Shown here piece after piece: positions 34,855-44,056 of a stretch of 64,000 bases of DNA; within the stretch, counting starts at the first letter, position 1, and every line of letters starts with the position of its first letter. A program made the position numbers and the translations under genes. Source of the stretch: Oxalobacteraceae sp. CFBP 13730 (lineage in GTDB: Bacteria; Pseudomonadota; Gammaproteobacteria; Burkholderiales; Burkholderiaceae_D); the NCBI GenBank assembly GCA_014841835.1, contig JACYUQ010000004.1, forward strand, positions 62,001 to 126,000, written 5' to 3'. The notes beneath the pieces were generated by a model, which saw only the letters and a program-made list of their open reading frames with translations, was not told the DNA's origin and did not search any database.

Positions 34855-36291
34855 TCACCGGCGCTTGCGCAGACGCTTCCACCCCAGCACCAGCCCGGTC
34901 GACGTCAACGCGGCGCCCAGCGTGCACAGGGCAATCACGGCCACGTCCCACATCGGACGGCTGCGCAGGAACGCGAAATCCATCTGGTGCATGCCGTTGA
35001 ACAGCCAGCGGTTCCAGCGCGTGTCGCGGTCGACGAAACCGGCCACGCGACCGTGCACCGCATCGATATAAAACACCGGCGCATCGGGCAGGGCAAAGCG
35101 TGTGCGCAGCACCGGGAAGGACGCCTGTCGATGATGACCGTAGTAATAGTCGTCAGCGTCGCCCAGCATCGTCGTCGTCATTGCCACACCAGGCCGGATG
35201 GCTTGCGCGCTGCGCAGCAGCAGCGCTTGCGGCAGCACGCTGGACACGGCGCCATCCTGCGCGCGCAGCAGCGTGCGCAGGATGCGGCCCAGGGCGCTCA
35301 GGTACAGCGTGCCGCCCACGCGGCGCCATTCCAGTTCGAGCGTGCCGGGATGCGCGCGCAGCAATGCGGCCGCATCGATCGCCAGGTCATCGCTGGCCAA
35401 CGCCCCGCCTGCAAACGCCAGGCGATCCTGCGCGGTCGCGCCAGGGTCGGATGGAAAGCCGAACGGGCCGACCGACAGCCAGCCGCTGAACAACCAAGTG
35501 ATGACGAGCACACCGCCGCTCAGGCCCAGCCAGTGGTGCCAGCCCTGCCAGCCCTTGTACGGCGACATGCGCCCGCCCGCGTAACGGCGCTGCACGCGCA
35601 GTCGCTGGACGCCCAGCACCATGCCGGTTACGGCCAGCAGCAGCGCCACGCCGGATGTCGACATCACGGCCAGGCGCCATGCTTCGTTATGCTTGCGCAG
35701 CGGCGTGACGTACACCCAATGAACGACGGCGCCGACCCAGTTCCAGGCACGCTCGCTGCGTATCGTGTCGCGCACCAGTTCGCCGGTGCGGCTCGAGACG
35801 TACACCACGCTGCCAGCGTCGTCGTCGGCCGTGACGCGCAGCAGCGGCTGGTGCACGCGCACCGCGCCGAACGTCCACTGGTCCACGTCGATGGCTTCAA
35901 ACGACAGAGAACGCGCATCCGGCGCCGCGCTGCGCGCACTGCTCGATGCTACCAGCTCGTCGACCACGAGCGCTGCGCCATTGTCGGCCCACACCGATTT
36001 CCAGGTGCCGTCATGGCCAAAATGCCAGGCCGGGCGGCCCGCCACCGTATTCAGGCGCACCGCATCGGGCATGCCCTTCAATGCCGTCTCGCGCCACGCC
36101 GCATCCGCGCTCACCTGGACCCGCGTCGGATCGAGCGGCGCAAGCCAGATGCGGCGCTCCGCCTCGGTCAGCTCGGGATAGGGGACATACATCATCACGA
36201 TGCCCGAGCCAAACCACAGCAGCACCAGCACGCCGATACCGATCCCCAGCCAGCGATGCCACAGGTGCAGCTGGCGCTTCATCGAAGCCAT
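34855..36291 (-). CDS. PepSY-associated transmembrane protein, possible reductase
   Basis: A 478-residue inner-membrane protein of the PepSY_TM family. Membrane segments carry the typical histidines: LHLWHRWLGIGIGVLVLLWF (about 6-26), VVHWVYVTPLRKHNEAWR (about 190-207), GWHHWLGLSGGVLVITWLFS (about 252-271) and WDVAVIALCTLGAALTSTGL near the C-terminus, with NGMHQMDFAF between. PepSY modules lie in the periplasmic loops. Relatives such as FpvG reduce ferric siderophore in the periplasm, so electron transfer to an imported metal complex is a reasonable guess. It is the last gene of the operon, 11 bases after the TonB receptor. Confidence 0.8.
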   Translation of the reverse strand: MASMKRQLHLWHRWLGIGIGVLVLLWFGSGIVMMYVPYPELTEAERRIWLAPLDPTRVQVSADAAWRETALKGMPDAVRLNTVAGRPAWHFGHDGTWKSVWADNGAALVVDELVASSSARSAAPDARSLSFEAIDVDQWTFGAVRVHQPLLRVTADDDAGSVVYVSSRTGELVRDTIRSERAWNWVGAVVHWVYVTPLRKHNEAWRLAVMSTSGVALLLAVTGMVLGVQRLRVQRRYAGGRMSPYKGWQGWHHWLGLSGGVLVITWLFSGWLSVGPFGFPSDPGATAQDRLAFAGGALASDDLAIDAAALLRAHPGTLELEWRRVGGTLYLSALGRILRTLLRAQDGAVSSVLPQALLLRSAQAIRPGVAMTTTMLGDADDYYYGHHRQASFPVLRTRFALPDAPVFYIDAVHGRVAGFVDRDTRWNRWLFNGMHQMDFAFLRSRPMWDVAVIALCTLGAALTSTGLVLGWKRLRKRR

Positions 36292-36302
36292 CGCACGCCC
36301 GC

Positions 36303-38399
36303 TCAGTAACGCCAGTGCACGGTCAGCTCGGCATGCCGCTCGTCACCCAGCAGCGACTGGGTCGGGCCATAGCTCGTGATCGCATACAGTCGGTCGGTCA
36401 GGTTGCGCAGATTGAGCTGCACCTGCACATTGCGGTTCACGGTCCAGCCGATCGACGCGTCGAGCGTCGTGTACGCCGGCAGCGTCTGCGTATTGGCGTT
36501 GCTGATGAAGCGCTCGCCCACGTAACGCAGGCCGGTGCTCGTGCGCCAACCTGCAGTGCGGTACGTCAGCCACAGGTTGGATGACAGCTTCGGTACGTCG
36601 GCAGGCCGGTTGCCGGCGCGCGAGACGCTGCTTCCTCCACTGCCCGGCTCGATCAGCGCATCGAATTCGGCCTTCGTGTACGCCAGATTGCCCTCGATCC
36701 GCCAGGCCTGCGCCAGGCGCACGCTGGCACTGACTTCCGCACCCTGCGACGTTTGCGACCCGCCCTGCCTGGAGATGGCAGCGTTGTCCGGGTCGCGCGT
36801 GATGATGTCATCCTTCTCGATGCGGTACAGCGCTGCGGTCCATTCGGCCGCGCCGCCATCCAGTATTCCCTTGATGCCCGCCTCGACCTGGCGCGCGTCG
36901 GTGAGCTTGAAGCGGCTGTTGGCCAGGTTCATCGACAGGAGGCTCGTCACCGGGTCGCTGCCGGTGCTGAACTGGCCGTACAGCGACGTGGACGGGTCCA
37001 GCTTCCAGCTCGCACCCAGGCGCACGGCGGTCGAGCGCAGCGTCGCGTTGTGGTTGCCGCTTGCAGCACGCAAGTCTTGAAAGTCAACCTTGTAGCGGTC
37101 ATGGCGCGCACCGGCCGTGAGCAGCAGGCGTTCGTTCACGCGGTACGCGTCTTCCATGTAGAACGCGTGCGTCAGCGTGTCGGTCGCGAAGTTGGGCACG
37201 AAGGCAGCGGTCGTGTCGCTGAAACTGCCCGGATCGAAGCCGGTCGGCGCCACGGTCGACGCGCCGCCGTACGGCGCATTGTTCGTGTGCTGGAAGTTGA
37301 TCGTCGAGACTTCCCAGCCTGCGACGATCTGGTTGGCGCCGTGCTGGTAACGCGCTTCCAGGCGGTTTGCGGTCTGCTCCTGATTGTGGCGAATGGCGAT
37401 GTAGTCGCTGCGATCGACCACGTTGCGCACCGGGTCATAGGAGTACGATTCGATATTGCGCCAGTCGCGGCGCGCCTTGAAGTACGCCAGCTCGTTGCTG
37501 ATGGCAAGGTTTGGGGCCGCTTGCCAGTCCAGGCGCGCGACGGCCTTGTCGTCGACATAGCGCAGCACGGCGTCGCCGGCGTTGTAGTTCTCGTCGCGCA
37601 GCGCTTTGGCCAGGGCGCCGTTCACCAGCGGCGTGCCAAAGTAGCGCACCGGTTCCTGCTCGGCGTGATCGAGTTGCGCCGACAGCGTCACGCCTGGCGC
37701 CAGCGTCGTGGTCATGCTGGTCAGGATCTTGCCGTGGCGCGCTTCGCCGCGTTCGATGAAGCCGTCGCTGCGGCCGGCATAGGCATCGACGCGGAACGCG
37801 CCCTGCTCGCCCAGCGCGCCGGTGGCGCCCACGCCGGCACGCAGCGCCTGGCCACCGCCGATGCCGCCCATCACTTCAAGCGACGCTTCACGGCGCGGCG
37901 CCTTGCGCACGGCATTGATGATGGCGCCGGTCGTGCCGCTGCCATGGACCACCGAACCGGGGCCGCGCAGCACCTCGATAGTTTCGTAACCCCATGGATC
38001 GGACGGATAGGTGGCCGTGCCGGAACCGACCAGCAGGCGCTGGCCGTTTTCCAGCAGCGCGACCGAGCTGTTGCCGTTGAAGCCGCGCGCCGAATAGCTG
38101 ATGCCACTGCCTGGCGAGCTGCTGTCGGTCAGGCCGGTGGTGCGCGTTACGGCGTCCTTGACCGACAGGTCGCCGCGCGCGGCGATCGTCGCGGCGCTGA
38201 GGGTCTCGGCGCTGGCCGGCAGGTCGAGCGTGCTGATATCCAGGCGGCTGCCGGTGCTGTTGGGGCGGTCAAGCGCCAGGCCGTCGTCGCCCGCGCCGGC
38301 GTGGATGGTGACGGTGGGGACGATCTGGGCGAAGGCGCCGGTGGCGCACAGCAGGCCGATGGTGGCCGGCAGCGCGCGCAACAAGGTTGTTTTCATCAT
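36303..38399 (-). CDS. TonB-dependent siderophore-type receptor
   Basis: A 698-residue outer-membrane receptor. The start MMKTTLLRALPATIG was chosen because it opens a signal peptide ending at TGAFAQ and lies 5 bases after the DUF2149 stop; the frame continues upstream only through that gene. The plug has SGISYSARGFNGNSSVALLE, VLRGPGSVVHGSGTTGAIIN and the barrel ends ELTVHWRY. The plug type is that of siderophore receptors (FepA/FhuA class) rather than of classical BtuB, but its place under a cobalamin riboswitch suggests corrinoid, cobalt chelate or another tetrapyrrole as cargo. Confidence 0.88.
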   Translation of the reverse strand: MMKTTLLRALPATIGLLCATGAFAQIVPTVTIHAGAGDDGLALDRPNSTGSRLDISTLDLPASAETLSAATIAARGDLSVKDAVTRTTGLTDSSSPGSGISYSARGFNGNSSVALLENGQRLLVGSGTATYPSDPWGYETIEVLRGPGSVVHGSGTTGAIINAVRKAPRREASLEVMGGIGGGQALRAGVGATGALGEQGAFRVDAYAGRSDGFIERGEARHGKILTSMTTTLAPGVTLSAQLDHAEQEPVRYFGTPLVNGALAKALRDENYNAGDAVLRYVDDKAVARLDWQAAPNLAISNELAYFKARRDWRNIESYSYDPVRNVVDRSDYIAIRHNQEQTANRLEARYQHGANQIVAGWEVSTINFQHTNNAPYGGASTVAPTGFDPGSFSDTTAAFVPNFATDTLTHAFYMEDAYRVNERLLLTAGARHDRYKVDFQDLRAASGNHNATLRSTAVRLGASWKLDPSTSLYGQFSTGSDPVTSLLSMNLANSRFKLTDARQVEAGIKGILDGGAAEWTAALYRIEKDDIITRDPDNAAISRQGGSQTSQGAEVSASVRLAQAWRIEGNLAYTKAEFDALIEPGSGGSSVSRAGNRPADVPKLSSNLWLTYRTAGWRTSTGLRYVGERFISNANTQTLPAYTTLDASIGWTVNRNVQVQLNLRNLTDRLYAITSYGPTQSLLGDERHAELTVHWRY

Positions 38400-38404
38400 C
38401 TGCT

Positions 38405-38731
38405 TTATTTTTTTGCGGGGGTTGCCGTGGGCTCGATCAGCACCAGCTTGCCGGTCTTGGGATCGCGATAGACTTCGCCGACGCGGTCGTAACCGCTGCC
38501 GTCTTGCGTGACGCCGCTCGCGGGGCGCTCGATCTGGCGGCCTTTCTCGACCGGTTGCGGCGGTTTGATGGCGCCTTGCGAACCGGCGATCGCCGCGATC
38601 AGGCCGCAGGCAAAGACCAGCATCACGTCGACCAGATTGACGAGGCTCGCGCGCGGGTCTTCGTCGCTCTGGTCGAAGCGCGCGTCGAGATGGCGGTACA
38701 GGCGCAGACGGCCACGTGCCGGGGCGCTCAT
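38405..38731 (-). CDS. DUF2149 protein (ExbD-like accessory)
   Basis: A 108-residue protein with one membrane helix, ASLVNLVDVMLVFACGLIAA (about 28-47), preceded by an Asp/Arg-rich cytoplasmic start and followed by a periplasmic tail (DPKTGKLVLIEPTATPAKK). The NLVDVMLVF segment matches DUF2149 and parallels the single helix with its critical Asp in ExbD/TolR. It overlaps the TolQ-like gene by four bases. It probably forms a proton channel with that partner. Confidence 0.85.
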   Translation of the reverse strand: MSAPARGRLRLYRHLDARFDQSDEDPRASLVNLVDVMLVFACGLIAAIAGSQGAIKPPQPVEKGRQIERPASGVTQDGSGYDRVGEVYRDPKTGKLVLIEPTATPAKK

Positions 38732-39171
38732 GCCAGTGGCTCCATCGCATCCAGCGTCTCTTCGTACCAGCGGCGGCGCAGCTTGCCGATCACCAGACCG
38801 GCGATGCCGGCAACGAGGCCCAGCACGGTCGCATCGAAAGCGACCGTCACGGCGCTGGCCAGCTTGGCGGGATCGCCTTCACCCAGCGCGGCCAGTCCAG
38901 GCCCGAGCGGAATGATGGTGGCCATCAAACCCAGCATCGGCGGGATGCGCGCCAGCAGGTCGGCGCGCTCCAGACGGTGACGGGCCAGCTTCTGCACGTG
39001 CTCGACGTTGCCGGATGCGCGCAGCCGGGCCAGCCCGTGAAAGCGCTCGCCGACGGCGATGCCCGATTCGACCAGCGCAATGGCGCAGCCGGCCAGCAGC
39101 GCCACCAGCGAAGGCGTGAGCAGCCAGCTGACGGCGTCGTGCAGCCAGGCATAGGACAAGTGATCGATCAT
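38728..39171 (-). CDS. MotA/TolQ/ExbB-family proton channel protein
   Basis: A 147-residue inner-membrane protein with three helices: LLTPSLVALLAGCAIALVES (about 17-36), the long IPPMLGLMATIIPLGPGLAAL (about 76-96) and AFDATVLGLVAGIAGLVIGK (about 110-129). The two last helices match the ExbB/TolQ core with LGLMATIIPLGPGLAALGEG and AVTVAFDATVLGLVAGI. It is shorter than ExbB (about 240). It overlaps cobN and the DUF2149 gene by four bases each, which couples translation of all three. Confidence 0.88.
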   Translation of the reverse strand: MIDHLSYAWLHDAVSWLLTPSLVALLAGCAIALVESGIAVGERFHGLARLRASGNVEHVQKLARHRLERADLLARIPPMLGLMATIIPLGPGLAALGEGDPAKLASAVTVAFDATVLGLVAGIAGLVIGKLRRRWYEETLDAMEPLA

Positions 39172-42100
39172 GAGGTACTCCTTACAGGTTGAGGGATGCT
39201 ACGGCCGCGCCACAGGCCAAGCGCAAACAGGGGGAAGCAGGCGGCGAGGATGACCAGGACCTGCACGATGCGCAGGCCAGGGAGCGGCGCGGGTTCGGGT
39301 GGTTGGTTGAGTTCATAGACGCGCATGGCTGGCGGGGCCGCCGGTGCGGGAGCAACAGGCGCCTGGCCCTGCTGCGCGTCGGCGCGTGGTGGCGCTTGCT
39401 GAGTCGCCGCCGCTGCCGGCGCGCCGGCCGGCACCGGAACGGCAAGTGCCGGCAGCATCTCGCCGCGCGCCTTCGCCAGCGTCACGCCAAGCTGCTGCGC
39501 GTCGCCGCGATCGAGTTGCGGCGCCAGCCAGCCCCACATCGGGTGATCGGGCGACGTGTGGCCGCTGCCCGGCAAGCCGTTGGCGGCCACCAGGCGCGCC
39601 AGCTCGCCGCCCATCGTGCGGATCGTTTCCGGGTCGGTCTTCCAGAAGCCTTTTTCGGCCGCCACCATGAACACGGCCAACATGTGCGCCTTGACGTGCG
39701 CGTTGTGGCGCTGGCCCAGAAATTCGGGCAGGCCAAGCTTGTGCGCATCGTCGAAGTAGACCGCCTTGACCTCGTCCCAGGCCCAGTTCTTCACGAGGTC
39801 CGGGCGCGTGACCTGCCAGCCCCACAGGTTCTCGATGAATTCCTGGCCCATCGTGCGTGCGCCCGAGTAGCCGTTGTCCATCAATGGGCGCAGCCACGCC
39901 GGGTTCAAAAAGCGCCCGCGCAATTCGCCCAGCAGCGCGGTGGCCAGCGGCTCGACGTCGGCCTGGCCCGGCTGTCCGTGCTGCAGGATCAGCGCGTCCG
40001 GCACGCGGCCGGTGCGCGTCTCGACGGCCAGCGACAGGCCGCCCAGATAGTCGAAGGCATCGTTGTTGTCGAGCAGGCCGTACAGATTGCTGGCGCGGCC
40101 GTGGTAGGTGCGGTGGATGCCGTCCAGCGCCACGTCGAAAGCGCGGTGCTGCGCGTCGCCGTCGGCATCCAGACCGTACGCGTGGCCCATGCGGTTGCGG
40201 TAGGCGCGGCCGATTTCCTCACGCTCGCGCCAGGCACCCGAGCGCTCGGTCAGGCGGTTCACGCCCGTGCCGTACGCACCCGGCGCATCGCCGAACACGC
40301 GCAGCGCGGCGCCCTGCCCCGCTTCGAGGGTCGATGCGCCACCGGCGACCAGCGCGCGCTGGCGCACCAGCCATTCGCGCGCGACCCGGTTGTCCTGCAC
40401 GGCTTCACTGCCCCAGGCGGCGCCCTGGAGCGGCGCCAGCGCGGCTTGCAGCGCCTCGCGCAGGGCCGGGTCTTGCCGCGCCATCGTCTCGGCGGACGCC
40501 GCCAGCGCCAGCCGGCCGGCGCGGTCGATCAGGCGGATCAGGTTCGGGTACAAATCGCGGAACAGGCCAGACGTGGTCACCAGCGCATCGCGCCGCACGG
40601 CGCCCGGCACCAGGCGGACATCGGTGACAATGCCGCGCGCATTCCAGACTGGCTCGGCGCCCATCATGGCCAGTGCGAAGCCGACCATCACGCCCTCGTC
40701 GCGCACCGCGTCCGACGCCCACAGGATGATGCCTTCGCTGCCTTGCTCCCGCGTGGCGTCGCCCTTGCTGCGTGCCATCGCCTTGGCCGCCATCTTTTGC
40801 GCCAGCCCGAAACCCAGGCGCGTGGGCAGGATGTCGCCATCGACCGCGTGGAAGTTGCGACCCGTCGGCAGCGCCTCGGGTGAACGCAGCGGATCGTTGC
40901 CCTTGCCCGGCTCGATGTAACGGCCATCCAGGCCGGCCAGCAAACCCGCCATTTCGCGTCGCGGCGAGTCGCGCAGCTTGTCGGCGATGGATGGGTCGTC
41001 GATGCCGCTCTTGGTCATCGAATCGAGCATCAGGTCAAGGGACTTCTGGTCCCACGGCCGGCCAAACACGTGCAGGCCGAACGGCATGAACTTCTCCTGC
41101 AGCTTGGTCAGGTAGTGGCCGACCTCGTGCGCCAATAAATCGTCATCGGCGGCGTCGAAGCCGATGCCCCGCACTTCGAGCACGTCGGACATCGACGCTT
41201 CGAGTTCGGCGCGCAGGTTCAGCGCCACGACACGCTCGCGCATCAGTTGCGCGGCCTGCGTCTTGAGCGACTCGGACGACGCAGCTTCAAAACTCTCGAC
41301 GATCTGGCGCAGCGAAAGCAGCTCGTCGTACAGCGGCGTCGTCGCCAGCGGGGGCGTCAGGTGGTCGACGATGATGGCCAGACCGCGGCGCTTGGCCTGC
41401 GTGCCTTCGCCCACGCCGTCGACGATGTACGGGTAGATGCCCGGCAGGTCGCCCGCGATCAGGCTGGGATAATCGTCGCTCGACAGGCCCACTGCTTTAC
41501 CGGGCAAAAATTCGAAGGTCGAGTGGCGCCCCACGTGCACGACGGCGTCGGCCTTGAAGCGGTCGCGGATCCAGTGGTAGAAGGCCAGGTACTGGTGCGG
41601 CGGCGTGATGCTGGTATTCGCATGCAGCAGTTCTTCATCGACTTCCCAGCCGCGCGGCGGCTGCGGGCCGATGAACACATTGCCGAACGTGAGGCCCGGC
41701 ACCAGCAGCTTGCCGCTGTCGACCATCACCTTGCCCGGCGCCGGGCCCCAGCCGCGCATGCCTTCGATGCCGTAGCCGATCAGGCGCCGATACAGTGGCG
41801 CGAGCGCCTTGCACGGACTGGGTTTGCTGTCGTCGAGGCAGGCGCGGTAGCCGTCTTCGAGCGCATGCAGGTCGCGCGTGGCCTGCACGCGCTGCGGATG
41901 GTCGACACCTTCGACCAGGTGCAGCAATTCCTTGATGATCGTCTCGGCCTGCTTGCGGCCCGGCGCGCGCTCGCCCTGCGCTTCGGCGACCAGCACGTCG
42001 GCATGCAGGCGGCCCAGCATGCCGTCCTTCATTTCGCCCTGCACGCGCGGTGCGAGCGTCGCGAACCAGCGCGCATAGTCGGCCGCGCTGACGCTGTTGA

Positions 42101-43550
42101 CCATACCGCTCATCTCGCGCAGCGCGGCGCGGTCTTCCGGCAGGTTCACGCCATGCGCCATGATCATGTCGAGCAGCGCCTCGGGCGTGGCGGGCAGATC
42201 GCCGACCGTGTAGCCGGCGGCCTTGAGCGCATGCAGCATGTCGAACAGTGACGCCGGTACGTTCAGGTTATCGGCGCCGATGTTCTGGCGGCCCGGCGGG
42301 TGGTTGTAATAGACCATCGCGACGCGCTTGTCGGCATTGCGCTTGGCACGCAGCGCCAGCCAGCGGCTCACGCGCGCCGTCATGCGATCGACTTCGGCCG
42401 GCAGCAGCACCGGCGGGCGGTTCTCGATGCCGGTCAGGCGGTCGCGCTGCGACTGGCCCAGCGCCGCCACCACCATCGGCTGGCCGATGCCCTGCAGCTC
42501 GGGCAGCGCGACGCGGTACTGCACCGAATCCGGTGGCAGGCCATCGGGCGAAAGCTGCCACTGAATGGCGGTGCGGTCCGACAGGCGGATCGCCTTGAAC
42601 ACGGGGATATCGAGGCGTTTGAAGGCTTCGCTGACGACTTCGCGGCCTTCGGCAGCGCCGACGACGAAGTCCTGCAGCACCACCAGCGCCGCCGGCCGGG
42701 CTGGCGCGATCAGCTCGGGCAGGCGCACCAGCGCTTCGCGCGAGGCGCCACCCCAGCGCGTGAGCAGCTGCACGCAGGCCTGGCCCTGTTCTTCGATGCG
42801 GCGGCACAGCGCAGCCGGCACCATGCCATCCATGTTCGCCAGGTCGAGCACGACGACGGTCGGGCGGTCCTTCAGACCCAGTTTGGCAGCGTTGCCCCAG
42901 GCGCCGGCATCCTGCAGCTCGTTCTGGCCGACGCGCAGGCGCAGCGTCGGTTCTAGCAGCGGCGCGCCCAGCGCCGTCGATGGATGCAGCAGGTGGGCGA
43001 TGAGGGCCGTGGTGTTGTCCACGCCGCCCGCTTGCCAGACGCGCCGTGCCGCGAGCCAGTGGCGGGCGGCGGGATTCGCTTCTGCCGCCTGCAGCGCGGC
43101 AGGCGCCGGCGCTTCGGCCGCCAGTTCGCGCAGCAGCTCGGGCGCGAAACCGGCCAGGCTGCCGTGCGCCGCGCGCGTCATCAGGTTCAGGCTTGCTTCG
43201 CCGTTAAACGCCAGCACCGCGGTGCCTGGCTTTGCGTGGCGCGCCAGCGCATCCTTCATGCGGCGCGCCGGATCGCCGAACAGCGACACCGCCAGCACCG
43301 TGTCGGCGCCCGCGATCCACTGGCCTACCTCGCGTTCGCTGGCGGCCATCAACTGGGCCGGCGTGCGCAATTGAATCCGGTCGCGCGGGTGGCTGGCCAG
43401 GTGGCGGTGGGCGGCTTCGATCGCGCCCGGCGCGGCGCGTTCGGTGACCACGGCGAACATGGTGGCGGCGTGGCTGTGGGCGCAGGCAAGCAGGGACGCG
43501 AGCAGAAGCACCAGCGCAGTACAGGCGCGGGCAAGCGAAGCAGTGTTCAT
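39168..43550 (-). CDS. exported, membrane-anchored CobN-like chelatase
   Basis: A 1460-residue member of the CobN/Mg-chelatase-H family. Domain landmarks include NLNVPASLFDMLHALKAAGY, KVMVDSGKLLVPGLTFGNVF, LAFYHWIRDRFKADAVVHVG-RHSTFEFLPGK and the C-terminal RTMGQEFIENLWGWQVTRPD. Unlike true cytosolic CobN it opens with a signal peptide (hydrophobic core LVLLLASLLACA, cleavage near SHAA) and ends with an Ala/Pro-rich linker and a helix LRIVQVLVILAACFPLFALG (about 1430-1449), so the catalytic body should be periplasmic. No cobS/cobT ATPase genes are nearby. CobN-like HmuS of Bacteroides, encoded with the same type of partners, acts on haem; metal removal from, rather than insertion into, a tetrapyrrole is therefore plausible here. 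A cobalamin riboswitch precedes the gene. Confidence 0.9.
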   Translation of the reverse strand: MNTASLARACTALVLLLASLLACAHSHAATMFAVVTERAAPGAIEAAHRHLASHPRDRIQLRTPAQLMAASEREVGQWIAGADTVLAVSLFGDPARRMKDALARHAKPGTAVLAFNGEASLNLMTRAAHGSLAGFAPELLRELAAEAPAPAALQAAEANPAARHWLAARRVWQAGGVDNTTALIAHLLHPSTALGAPLLEPTLRLRVGQNELQDAGAWGNAAKLGLKDRPTVVVLDLANMDGMVPAALCRRIEEQGQACVQLLTRWGGASREALVRLPELIAPARPAALVVLQDFVVGAAEGREVVSEAFKRLDIPVFKAIRLSDRTAIQWQLSPDGLPPDSVQYRVALPELQGIGQPMVVAALGQSQRDRLTGIENRPPVLLPAEVDRMTARVSRWLALRAKRNADKRVAMVYYNHPPGRQNIGADNLNVPASLFDMLHALKAAGYTVGDLPATPEALLDMIMAHGVNLPEDRAALREMSGMVNSVSAADYARWFATLAPRVQGEMKDGMLGRLHADVLVAEAQGERAPGRKQAETIIKELLHLVEGVDHPQRVQATRDLHALEDGYRACLDDSKPSPCKALAPLYRRLIGYGIEGMRGWGPAPGKVMVDSGKLLVPGLTFGNVFIGPQPPRGWEVDEELLHANTSITPPHQYLAFYHWIRDRFKADAVVHVGRHSTFEFLPGKAVGLSSDDYPSLIAGDLPGIYPYIVDGVGEGTQAKRRGLAIIVDHLTPPLATTPLYDELLSLRQIVESFEAASSESLKTQAAQLMRERVVALNLRAELEASMSDVLEVRGIGFDAADDDLLAHEVGHYLTKLQEKFMPFGLHVFGRPWDQKSLDLMLDSMTKSGIDDPSIADKLRDSPRREMAGLLAGLDGRYIEPGKGNDPLRSPEALPTGRNFHAVDGDILPTRLGFGLAQKMAAKAMARSKGDATREQGSEGIILWASDAVRDEGVMVGFALAMMGAEPVWNARGIVTDVRLVPGAVRRDALVTTSGLFRDLYPNLIRLIDRAGRLALAASAETMARQDPALREALQAALAPLQGAAWGSEAVQDNRVAREWLVRQRALVAGGASTLEAGQGAALRVFGDAPGAYGTGVNRLTERSGAWREREEIGRAYRNRMGHAYGLDADGDAQHRAFDVALDGIHRTYHGRASNLYGLLDNNDAFDYLGGLSLAVETRTGRVPDALILQHGQPGQADVEPLATALLGELRGRFLNPAWLRPLMDNGYSGARTMGQEFIENLWGWQVTRPDLVKNWAWDEVKAVYFDDAHKLGLPEFLGQRHNAHVKAHMLAVFMVAAEKGFWKTDPETIRTMGGELARLVAANGLPGSGHTSPDHPMWGWLAPQLDRGDAQQLGVTLAKARGEMLPALAVPVPAGAPAAAATQQAPPRADAQQGQAPVAPAPAAPPAMRVYELNQPPEPAPLPGLRIVQVLVILAACFPLFALGLWRGRSIPQPVRSTS

Positions 43551-43740
43551 GTGAACGTCGACCTTTCAGCTGCGCGCCAGGGCGCACATGACAACGGGCA
43601 GACGTCTTCCTTTCACGCTGGGCGCAGCAAGCCATGCGCACGCGTACGTGCGAACGCCTGCGCGAGCGCATTGGCAACACAGAAGGAACGACGAACTACC
43701 AACAGGCACGCCCACACCCCGGGACGTACGCAATGCATCG

Positions 43741-43930
43741 TGATTGGCCGGTCTTCTGGCTTGCCGTCATCCTTCCCGGGTCCTGCCTTCCCGTGCACGG
43801 GGCACAGTGGCGTTCGACGAGGGTCGTCAGGCATACAGCAGCGGGGGCTGCGCCGGACTGGCGTGCGATGGATTCGCACACGTCACCGGCTTCCCGTTTC
43901 ACCTTCCTGCAGACGAGCAGGACGGCACCA
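43741..43930 (-). promoter_or_regulatory. cobalamin (AdoCbl-type) riboswitch
   Basis: Read on the minus strand the region contains, in order, GGTGCC (43924-43929), GTGAAACGGGAA, GCGAATCCATCGCACGCCAG, AGCCCCCGCTGC, GCCACTGTGCCCCG, CGGGAAGGCAGGACC (box with GGGAAGGC) and GCCAGAAGACCGGCC, the conserved blocks and B12-box of cobalamin riboswitches with normal spacing. It ends about 190 bases before the cobN start. High cobalamin should shut down the cobN-TolQ-DUF2149-TonB-PepSY operon. Confidence 0.93.
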
Positions 43931-44056
43931 TTCACTTGAATGGGCGCGATTCTACAGCCAGGGTGCGTCACTGTCACCGCATTCTTTGGCCTCTAGCCTA
44001 GAATGGCGGTATCGTCCGGCCAGGCCGGCACCCACTCCTTCTTCGCGACCGTTCAC

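Noticed and set aside
34639..36309. Open frame of 556 codons on the plus strand
   Set aside because: Antisense shadow of the PepSY protein gene, rich in His/Gln/Arg.
39168..43550. CobN as part of cytosolic B12 biosynthesis
   Set aside because: It has a signal peptide and a membrane anchor, and there are no cobS, cobT or other cob genes nearby.
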